From the NCBI GenBank assembly GCA_947372235.1, contig CANBSW010000012.1, forward strand, positions 1 to 47,404: a DNA stretch of 47,404 nt, in the 5' to 3' direction. A program made the position numbers and the translations under genes. Shown here in pieces: positions 1 through 8,100 of the stretch. The stretch's first letter is position 1. The number at the start of each line of letters is the position of its first letter. The stretch comes from Chitinophagaceae bacterium. Its GTDB lineage: Bacteria > Bacteroidota > Bacteroidia > Chitinophagales > Chitinophagaceae. Under the pieces are notes generated by a model, which was not told the DNA's origin, searched no databases, and worked only from the letters and a program-made list of their open reading frames with translations.

Positions 1-123
1 TCTTTGAAAAACAATGATTTAATATGATTTTCTGTATACTTGCCGATTTTACTATGGATTGTGATTATTAACTTTTAAATTCATGTAAACTATTACTCCC
101 CCCATTATTAAAAATGCCGGAAA

Positions 124-909
124 ATGAAAACATGTTTTCTTTTTTCTTGGGGAATAATCATGTGCTTTTGCATTGCCTGTTCCAAAAATGGGACATTAAA
201 CAATTCTTCTTCCCGAACTGATTCTATTACAGTGCCCGTGACACCGCTTAACACTACTGTTAAAATAGACAGCTTACCCTTTCCTTTAACTATGGGAACC
301 TGGTGGAAATACCAAAGAACAGATACTATAATTTCAGGATCCGTTCTTGGCCCAACTGCTCCCAAAACTGATACCAGTACTGAGATCATAACACTAATTG
401 GAAAAATAAAAATCACAGACAGTGTTCAGGGCGTCATGATGGAAGTAAGAAATCTTTCAAAGAATAAAAAAGATACCAATTATCTGTATTACTACCGTAC
501 TAACTTGATAGTTGCTACGAACTTTCCACAGAATATATCATTATACGCAGAAAATAAATTTCTTCTCGGAAATGAATTACGTTTCCGGCTTCCTTTGTTA
601 GAAGGGAAATATAGTATTACCAATAATACTGATTATGGCTATTGCAGTTGTTTATATGATACAGTTGTAATAAAAAAAGATACTACAATCACTATTTTAA
701 ATAAAACATATCCTAACACTACCTATGCCTGGGAAAACTTTAGTCAATTTGGTGGTGCTTTTTCAAGTAGTGCCAATTCTAAAAGTGTACGGATCAACAA
801 TATTGGATTTGCCTATTGGCAGGTAGGAAGCGGGACTTCGAATCATTACGGTGTATTTTCAAATGGATGGTTTGTTCGCAGGCTGCTTGACTATTATATA
901 GCTCCCTGA
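124..909 (+). CDS. Putative outer-membrane lipoprotein of unknown function
   Basis: A 261-residue protein that I do not recognise as a named family. The N-terminus is a short basic and hydrophobic segment ending in a cysteine (C19, context CFCIAC), followed by a Ser/Asn/Thr-rich linker (about 20-45). This is the layout of a Bacteroidota lipoprotein, although Cys at -3 of the lipobox is unusual. The mature part starts with PLTMGTWWKYQRTDT, which recalls small lipoproteins that begin with a 'G..W.Y' strand. The rest looks beta-rich and carries a CSC motif near residue 176. It is followed by a palindrome and then the fucosidase, but a shared function cannot be shown. The start is the ATG that gives a complete signal sequence. 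Confidence 0.6.
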   Translation: MKTCFLFSWGIIMCFCIACSKNGTLNNSSSRTDSITVPVTPLNTTVKIDSLPFPLTMGTWWKYQRTDTIISGSVLGPTAPKTDTSTEIITLIGKIKITDSVQGVMMEVRNLSKNKKDTNYLYYYRTNLIVATNFPQNISLYAENKFLLGNELRFRLPLLEGKYSITNNTDYGYCSCLYDTVVIKKDTTITILNKTYPNTTYAWENFSQFGGAFSSSANSKSVRINNIGFAYWQVGSGTSNHYGVFSNGWFVRRLLDYYIAP

Positions 910-934
910 TTAAACAATCAATTCCAAAACTGTT

Positions 935-958
935 TTATTCGAAATCGGTTTCGAATAA
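935..958. promoter_or_regulatory. Perfect palindrome, LacI-type operator candidate before the fucosidase gene
   Basis: Arms TTATTCGAAA (935-944) and TTTCGAATAA (949-958) are exact reverse complements around TCGG. The CGAAA-TCGG-TTTCG core has the form of LacI/GalR-family operators. It lies 57 bp upstream of the fucosidase start. It is AT-rich and has no T-tract after it, so it looks less like a terminator than like a protein-binding site. The regulator is not in the window. Confidence 0.45.
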
Positions 959-1015
959 TGATCATGGCTTTTAAAAAGTTTCTGCCTATTTTTAAGAGGT
1001 ATAAACCGCCATATC

Positions 1016-2707
1016 ATGAAAAAGAAGTTTTTACTCATCGCCATTTTACTGGTGAGTTTTTTTGCTCAGTTACAGATCTTACAAGCCCAACCCAATGATG
1101 CCAAAATGCAGTGGTGGAAAGAAGCCCGTTTCGGACTTTTTATTCACTGGGGTATTTATTCTGTTCCTGCAGGAACCTGGAATGGGAAACAAATTGCTGG
1201 TATTGGCGAGTGGATCATGAACAAGGGGAAAATTCCTATGGCTGATTACCAGAAGTTTGCCGCACAATTCAACCCCGTAAAATTTAATGCAGAAGAATGG
1301 GTTAAGATGGCCAAAGATGCCGGTATGAAATACATCGTTATCACATCGAAACACCATGATGGTTTTGCCATGTTTAAATCAAAAGCAGATGCATTTAATA
1401 TAGTAGACGCCACTCCTTTTAAAAGGGATATCATTCAGGAACTGGCAACAGCCTGCAAAAAATATAATATCAAATTTGGTTTGTATTATTCACAGGCACA
1501 AGACTGGAATCATCCCGGTGGTGCTGCAAACGGCGGCCGTTGGGACTCTGCACAGAAAGGCAGTATGGACAAATACATCAAAGAAATTGCAGTGCCGCAA
1601 GTGAAAGAAATTCTAACCGCCTACAATCCTGCCATCATTTGGTTTGATACACCAACCGATATGACCAAAGAACGCGCAACATTGATTGCCGATGAATTAA
1701 AACCATATCCCAACCTCATCATTAACAATCGACTTGGAGGTGGTTATGATGGTGATCTGGAAACCCCGGAACAATACATTCCCGCAACAGGCATTCCCGG
1801 AAAAAACTGGGAGAGCTGCATGACCATGAATGATACCTGGGGATTTAAAAGCTACGATGAAAACTGGAAAACCCCGGAAGTATTGATTCGCAATCTGGTT
1901 GATATCGCTTCTAAAGGAGGTAACTATTTATTGAATGTTGGTCCAACCTCAGAAGGTTTGATACCAATGCCATCAGTTGAAAGATTAAAAGAAATGGGGG
2001 TATGGTTAAAAATAAATGGGGAATCTGTGTATGGTTCATCTGCTAGTCCTTTTGCATACCTGCCATGGGGCCGTTGTACTCAAAAACAAAACAAATTATA
2101 CCTCCATGTATTTAACTGGCCTGCAGATGGTAAATTAAAACTACCGTTGTCTAATGAAGTTATAAAAGCTTATTTATTGAGTGATAAAAAAACGAAAATC
2201 AAAACACATAAAGAAGGTAATTATACCTATCTCGATCTACCCTCATCTGCACCGGATAAAATTGCATCTGTGATTGTACTGGATATTAAAGGAGATGTGG
2301 GCTCTTCCATTAAAAATTCAATCCCAACCATTGGCAAAGCCGCAACAGTTTCTTCAACAGAACCGGACGCCAATGATAAATGGAATGGAAGAAATGCTTT
2401 TGATAACGATAGTAAAACAGCATGGAAAGGTTTGAAAACAGATACTACGGGATGGATCTCTGTTAACCTTGGCGAACCTGTAAGTATTGGTGCTGCAGGG
2501 TTTAGTGAAGCCGGCGGAAGAATACAAAAATACATTCTCGAGTATAAAGATGGCAATAGCTGGAAACCCATACTGGAAGGAAAAGGATTGGGCAACAGCT
2601 TTAAACAATTTGCACCTGTAAAAGCACAGGAGTTCAGATTAAATATTTTACAGGCAAAACCCGGTGGTGTTGAGATCCGGGAATTTCAATTGTATTATCT
2701 GGAATAA
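1016..2707 (+). CDS. Secreted alpha-L-fucosidase, GH29, with C-terminal F5/8 type C-like domain
   Basis: This is a retaining alpha-L-fucosidase expected to release terminal fucose from glycans in the periplasm or outside the cell. A signal peptide (about residues 1-24, ending LQA) precedes the GH29 barrel. Family motifs are visible: WWKEARFGLFIHWG near the start, YIVITSKHHDGFAMF, FGLYYSQAQDW, IIWFDTP with D211 as the likely nucleophile, and SKGGNYLLNVGPTSEG at the barrel end. Residues about 435-563 form a beta-sandwich of the F5/8 type C (CBM32-like) kind, often used to hold glycans. At 563 residues it is complete. It stands alone, with an operator-like palindrome upstream and an inverted repeat downstream. 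Family assignment is secure; linkage specificity is not visible. Confidence 0.93.
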   Translation: MKKKFLLIAILLVSFFAQLQILQAQPNDAKMQWWKEARFGLFIHWGIYSVPAGTWNGKQIAGIGEWIMNKGKIPMADYQKFAAQFNPVKFNAEEWVKMAKDAGMKYIVITSKHHDGFAMFKSKADAFNIVDATPFKRDIIQELATACKKYNIKFGLYYSQAQDWNHPGGAANGGRWDSAQKGSMDKYIKEIAVPQVKEILTAYNPAIIWFDTPTDMTKERATLIADELKPYPNLIINNRLGGGYDGDLETPEQYIPATGIPGKNWESCMTMNDTWGFKSYDENWKTPEVLIRNLVDIASKGGNYLLNVGPTSEGLIPMPSVERLKEMGVWLKINGESVYGSSASPFAYLPWGRCTQKQNKLYLHVFNWPADGKLKLPLSNEVIKAYLLSDKKTKIKTHKEGNYTYLDLPSSAPDKIASVIVLDIKGDVGSSIKNSIPTIGKAATVSSTEPDANDKWNGRNAFDNDSKTAWKGLKTDTTGWISVNLGEPVSIGAAGFSEAGGRIQKYILEYKDGNSWKPILEGKGLGNSFKQFAPVKAQEFRLNILQAKPGGVEIREFQLYYLE

Positions 2708-2720
2708 GTGCGAGTAGATT

Positions 2721-2805
2721 AACCACTAAGACGCAATGTCACAAAGGAACGCAAGGGGTTGAACAATTACTTAGCGAACCCTTGCGCCCTCGTTTCTTTG
2801 CGGTT
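2721..2805. repeat. Intergenic inverted repeat of the 'GCAAAGG/CCTTGCG' type
   Basis: Left arm around AACGCAAGGGGTT (ending 2760) pairs imperfectly with AACCCTTGCG (from 2777). Further pairing is possible between the AAGG/GCAA-rich left flank and TTTCTTTGCGGTT on the right. It lies just after the fucosidase stop, where it may act as a terminator. Similar vocabulary recurs at 28749-28806, near 42810-42845 and near 46160-46195. Confidence 0.5.
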
Positions 2806-2819
2806 ACAAATTCCTAATA

Positions 2820-2833
2820 TTGACAGCTGTCAA
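2820..2833. promoter_or_regulatory. Perfect 14-bp palindrome, operator candidate
   Basis: TTGACAGCTGTCAA is a perfect palindrome 35 bp upstream of the hydroxyacid dehydrogenase ATG. Its position and symmetry fit binding of a dimeric repressor or activator. The regulator family cannot be told from the site alone. Confidence 0.4.
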
Positions 2834-2868
2834 ATTATAGAAAGTGGCATTCTTATAAATTCAATTCA

Positions 2869-3816
2869 ATGAAAATAGTAGTTGTAGATGGTTACACTTT
2901 AAACCCCGGTGATCTTAATTGGGAGGAGATAAAAGCTTTGGGTGAATTAGTTGTGTATGACAGAACCCCGGTTGATAAAATAGTTGAAAGATGTGCAGAT
3001 GCGGATATTGTATTAACCAATAAAGTTCCTTTTAGTAAAGAAACACTGGCAGAACTTCCCAAATTGAAATTCATCAGTGTATTGGCAACCGGTTTTAATA
3101 TAGTAGATACCAAAGCTGCCAAAGAACAAAGGGTATTGGTGAGTAATGTGCCCGGTTATGGAACGGCTTCTGTGGCCCAGCATGTATTTGCTTTATTACT
3201 GGAATTCACCAATCATGTTGGTAAAACGGCAAAACTGGTAGCAGAAGGAGAATGGCAGCGCTCAAAAGATTTTTGTTTTACCATATCAACACTTACAGAA
3301 CTACAAGATAAAATTTTTGGTGTGATTGGTTTTGGAAACATCGGACAAAATACCGCTTCCATCGCAAAAGCATTTGGAATGAAAATTATTTATTATAATA
3401 CTTCTGTGAAACCTTCCGAAATTGGTGAACAGGTATCCCTGGAAAAAGTTTTTTGTAACAGCGATTTTATCTCCCTTCATTGCCCGCTCACTTTATCAAA
3501 TACAGGGTTTGTAAATAAAAATGTATTACAAACTATGAAACCCAATGCAGTTTTAATTAATACGGCACGTGGACAACTGATTAATGAAAAAGACCTTGCA
3601 GAAGCACTTGATCAAAACGTGATTGCAGGTGCATTATTGGATGTTCTTTCCAAAGAACCACCGGATCAGTCAAATCCTTTATTAAGCGCAAAGAACTGTA
3701 TCATCACTCCACATAATGCATGGATCAGTATCGAAGCAAGGAAAAGGATAATCGCGATCACTGTCTCAAACATTACATCCTTTACAAAAGGCTTACCATT
3801 AAATCTGGTGAATTAA
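2869..3816 (+). CDS. D-2-hydroxyacid dehydrogenase (glycerate dehydrogenase/hydroxypyruvate reductase type)
   Basis: A cytoplasmic NAD(P)-dependent oxidoreductase that should interconvert a 2-keto acid and a D-2-hydroxy acid. The 315-residue length and layout fit the family: a split catalytic domain around a Rossmann domain. Visible motifs are the GFGNIGQ nucleotide loop, NTARGQ with R234, LSKEPP with E263 and ITPHNAW with H282, which is the Arg-Glu-His active site. Sequence style is closest to glycerate/hydroxypyruvate or phosphoglycerate-like reductases, but the substrate is not determinable by eye. It has its own upstream palindrome and probably its own promoter. The ATG start places the first beta strand (MKIVVVDGYTL) at the usual position. 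Confidence 0.88.
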   Translation: MKIVVVDGYTLNPGDLNWEEIKALGELVVYDRTPVDKIVERCADADIVLTNKVPFSKETLAELPKLKFISVLATGFNIVDTKAAKEQRVLVSNVPGYGTASVAQHVFALLLEFTNHVGKTAKLVAEGEWQRSKDFCFTISTLTELQDKIFGVIGFGNIGQNTASIAKAFGMKIIYYNTSVKPSEIGEQVSLEKVFCNSDFISLHCPLTLSNTGFVNKNVLQTMKPNAVLINTARGQLINEKDLAEALDQNVIAGALLDVLSKEPPDQSNPLLSAKNCIITPHNAWISIEARKRIIAITVSNITSFTKGLPLNLVN

Positions 3817-3915
3817 TATTTTATTCTGAATGGAGACTTCCCCATTCTACTACAAATAATCTGTGGATAGTTCTATTTTGTATACCAGCTTTTATAGGGT
3901 TCTTTGTGCTCTATT

Positions 3916-4548
3916 ATGGAAAAGATCATTATTGAAGACAAGAATTGTCTGATCCGTGTAGGCATAAAAGAAATAGTAGAGATCCAATATCCAAATGCTC
4001 AGGTATTTGCTGTGGATGCTATGAACTCTTTAACCTTAGAAGTGCAGACACAGGACTGGGATCTCATTATTGCTGATCTTGAATTACCCTTGTATCAGTT
4101 TACCTATTTTCTAAAGAAGATCAAATGCCTCAAGCCACAGGTCCCCGTTCTGGTCCTTAGTTCCTATAATCCTCATTTATATGCCACCCGGATTTTAAAG
4201 GAAGGGGTAACAGCTTATTTAAATAAAAGTACTTCGGCAGAAGAATTGCTGATTGCAATTCAAAAATGTCTGTATGGTAAAAAACATATCCATGAAGAGG
4301 TCTTTCAAAAATTAGTGGATGGAATGAGCAACGAGAATGATCCCCTTCAACTATTGTCAAATAAGGAATTGGAGATTTTTATTGCTATTGCATTTGGTAA
4401 ATCCGTTGAAGAATTATCCGGCTATTTTAATATGTCAGTTCCCACTTTAAAAGCCTGCCGAACCAAAATATTGCATAAACTGTCCATTTATTCTGAGTCA
4501 GCTATTACAGACTATGCAATTTCGCATCATTTCTTCTCCGAAAACTAA
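3916..4548 (+). CDS. Orphan response regulator, receiver plus LuxR/NarL-type HTH
   Basis: A two-domain transcriptional regulator of 210 residues. The receiver (about 1-120) keeps an acidic pair in IIIEDKN, a phosphoacceptor D54 in LIIADLELP, Ser in VLVLSSYN and Lys in YLNKSTS. The C-terminal helix-turn-helix (about 145-205) begins LSNKELEIFIAIAFGKSVEELSG, a divergent LuxR pattern. I chose the ATG at 3916 because it begins the first receiver strand directly. A TTG at 3904 would add MCSI and cannot be excluded. No histidine kinase lies next to it, so the partner and target genes are unknown. Confidence 0.8.
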   Translation: MEKIIIEDKNCLIRVGIKEIVEIQYPNAQVFAVDAMNSLTLEVQTQDWDLIIADLELPLYQFTYFLKKIKCLKPQVPVLVLSSYNPHLYATRILKEGVTAYLNKSTSAEELLIAIQKCLYGKKHIHEEVFQKLVDGMSNENDPLQLLSNKELEIFIAIAFGKSVEELSGYFNMSVPTLKACRTKILHKLSIYSESAITDYAISHHFFSEN

Positions 4549-5155
4549 TTTGAGTTGTATTATTTTCATTTTCAGAATAATACGATCAACACTATCAATT
4601 CTTGCAGAATCCCGCTTGCGAAAAATCTTTTTTCATTAGTCTGGAAATAGATTGTTGGAATAAATTATCCAATGTAAAATGTCGATGGGTTTGATAGACT
4701 AATATCCTTTACTGACACGGATTTTGGGTGATAAAAGCGGGATTAAAAAAACATTAAAATATATGATTTCCGAAGTAATTAACGTAGGTTTAGCAACTGA
4801 TGATTTATAAAATGGGTTTGCTGTATCGTAGCGTGTATAAATAATTCATTTTATATCTTAAGAAGCAAATTGTATACTCCCCCTATGCAATAACCGAAGT
4901 GAGAGGCTTTATTAAGACGATCGTTAATCTTTCCTTAGGTTTCATTGTAAATCCAATTCCGATCATTGTGCAAATGCATGCTTACAAGAATATTATGTGA
5001 TCACTGTTTTTTTCCGATGATAATCCCCAACAAAATTTAAAAATTAGAATGGATCAGTAACTCCGAATTGCCCGGAGACCTGATTGAATACCTGTACTTT
5101 ATTGGCTTATTGATCATTTGACCGTTGATTCATGTTAAATGTGAAAGATGCCTGA
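4549..5155. other. 607-bp gene-free region upstream of the giant protease-like protein
   Basis: No convincing ORF lies here. At 4557-4583 an inverted repeat (GTATTATT / AATAATAC, 11-nt loop) follows the response-regulator gene and may be a weak terminator. A short CTCCG/CGGAG stem lies at 5061-5077. The region is AT-rich and probably holds the promoter and a long leader for the gene at 5156, but I found no good TTTG-N19-TAnnTTTG pair. Confidence 0.5.
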
Positions 5156-8100
5156 ATGAAATTATATTTTAAATGTTCTGCTATGCACCTGCATAAAAAA
5201 ATTATTGCGTTAACATTACTGGGATTTTTGCCTGTGATCATCCAGGCACAGCAATTAAAAATAACTGACTTCGTATTGTTTGGAGGTAATGGAAATTGCC
5301 CCACCGGACAAGGCCAGAAAGCACCGCTTTTCCCAGGTTGTTCCGTGTTTATTGGTCCATCTGCAGATATCAAATCCGGTGCTATAGGTAGTTACCGACT
5401 TATTAAAACCGGTACCAATATTAATGTAGGTGGAAATATTTTTAGTGGCGGAACAGTTCAGTTGGGAAATAATACTACCATCACAGGTAAAATAACCGCA
5501 GCCAACTCAACAAAGTTTGCAGGAAATGTGATTGATATCGGCAATAAAACCAGCATATCAGGAAATATAGATGCTGCAGGCAATATTCTGATAGGTGGTG
5601 GAACGGTAAAAGGCAGGGTTACTCATCCTACAGGTACCATATACAATGGACCAGCTCCAACAGGCGGTAATATAGTAGCAACACCTGTATTGCCGGTTAT
5701 GCCTTCCATGCCATCCATTACTAATTTTCCGGCGGCAGGAACTGTGAATATCACTTCTACAAAAACCATTGCACCGGGTTCATATGGTAATCTGACCTTA
5801 ACCGGTAAGCAGAAAATAACTTTTTCAGGTCCGGGCGTATATGTATTTAAGCAGATAAAGAACACCGGCAATAAGAATTCATTCATATATGATTTTAAAA
5901 ATAGCGCGAAAGGCGCTATTTACATTTATGTGTATAGCGATGTGGATGTGAATATTCACACAGTAAAAATTCAAAATGGCGGCGCCGCCAACAGAATTTT
6001 TTTAGAAACACATGGCACAGGTGCAACATCCCCAAATGGAACTTTTGCTTTTACCAGCGGCAATCGTTCTTCGTCGGATGATGCAGATGACGATTCTGAC
6101 GGTGATAAAGATGATAAGGATGATAATAACCGGAATGTAAAATGGACCGGCACTGTATGGGCTCCCTATGCAGGAATTAATATTGGTTCAGGATCTGATG
6201 AATCATCTATTACCGGAGCTTTTTGGAGCGGTACACAAATTAATATTGGTACCAATGTTACCATCAACTATTCTCCGTTTATACTTTGTAATCCTCCTAA
6301 TGTAAATGCAGGATCGGATAAAAATCTCAATTGCTCCATAGGCTCTGTTGTGTTGAATGGAGTATCAACCACTTCTAATGCACAGTTTAACTGGACCACT
6401 GCCAACGGAAGATTTGTATCAGGATCAAATACTGCCACGCCTACTGTTAATGCAAAAGGCATCTATATTTTAACAGTAACCGATCCAAATGGTGGCTGTA
6501 CCGCCAATGATACCGTTGTGGTAACGTATACACCATGTATCGTTCCTTATTACGCGCCTCCAGACAGTGGAAAAGTGAAAAATTTAATAGGAGCAGAATT
6601 AACCCAATTGGCAAAAAGTACCGGCCCTATACCTGATTCTGTAAAAACGATCTTCCGTGTTGGGAATGACAGTGTAATGGTTGAAGTAATCGCAAGAACA
6701 GGTCAATACACAACTTTAAAAGCATTATTACAAACTGCTCCCTATGGTATGACAAACCTGATCAATAATGGGCCAACCACATTATTTATTACAGGTAAAA
6801 TGCCAATCCGCAATGTAAAAAAACTGGATAGTCTTCCATTGCTTATTAATTATTGCAGACCTGTATTTCTTCCAATCAGTAATGGCGGAGTTGTTACTAC
6901 GCAAGGTGATAAAGCAATGGGAACTGATAATGTTAAAAACGGATACGATGTACAGGGTTCGGGTGTAAGAATTGGAGTATTGTCTGATAGCTACAATACA
7001 TTACCAGGTGACCCTGCAAAAACAGACAGGGATAACGGTGATCTTCCCGGTGGAGCAAATGATACCATTAATCCAACCCCTGTTCATGTATTGCTCGATT
7101 ATCCTTTTGGAACCTCCAGGGATGAAGGCCGTGCCATGTTACAGATCTTACATGATATAGCACCTAAAGCAAAACTTTCTTTCAGAACGGGTTTTATAAG
7201 TCCTGGTGATTTTGCTCAGGGTATTATTGAACTGCAACAGGATAGTTGTAATGTAATTGTGGATGATGTAACTTTTATCACAGAACCTTTTTTCCAGGAT
7301 GGAGTGGTAAGTAAGGCGGTAGATCAGGTAACAAGTCAGGGTGTGACCTATGTTTCCTCTGCAGGAAATTTTGGCAATAAATCTTATGAAAGTATGTATA
7401 CCCCTGTTCCGGCACCAGCTGGTTTTGCAGGAACGGCTCATGATTTTGGTGGAGGAAATGTCTTCCAGAAAGTTACTTTGAATCCGGGCACTTATACCAT
7501 TGTTTTACAGTGGCAGGATTTTATCTATTCAAATGGACAGACTCAAACAGGCAGTAACAATGACCTTGATATATATATAACAGATAATTTCGGCAATACC
7601 ATTTTTGGATATAACCGTGATAACTCCGGCGGAGACCCTATTGAAATACTTCCTTTTGAAGTTACCGCAACCACACAGGCAAACATTATGATAACCCGCG
7701 CATCGGGTAGTTCGAATGTGAATTTTAAATATGTTGTATTCCGTGGAAAAATAGAATTTGCGAGCGGTTATGCAGGGGCCTCTTCTATAATAGGCCAGGC
7801 AAATTCTCAGGGTGCCATTACTGTGGGTGCCACCGCTTTTTCAAACACACCTGCTTATGGTGGTGTAATCACCCCTGAAGATTTTTCATCCATGGGTGGA
7901 ACTTTTATCAATGGAATTGTAAGAAACAAACCTGATTTTCTGGCACCTGATGGTGTAGCTACTACTGTTAACCTTGGTGGAACCCAAACTGGTCCTTATC
8001 CGCTTTTTTATGGTACATCCTGCGCTGCTCCGCATTTGGCAGGTACCATTGCATTATTAATAGAGGGTAAGAAAAAATATGCAAGTCAAACAATGTCTCC

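Noticed and set aside
3720..3935. Small ORF bridging the dehydrogenase and the response regulator
   Set aside because: It overlaps both genes in another frame and shows no family motif.
6068..6135. Acidic Asp/Ser run in the protease as a calcium-binding repeat
   Set aside because: The order does not keep the regular spacing of EF-hand or thrombospondin type 3 loops. I record it only as an acidic linker.
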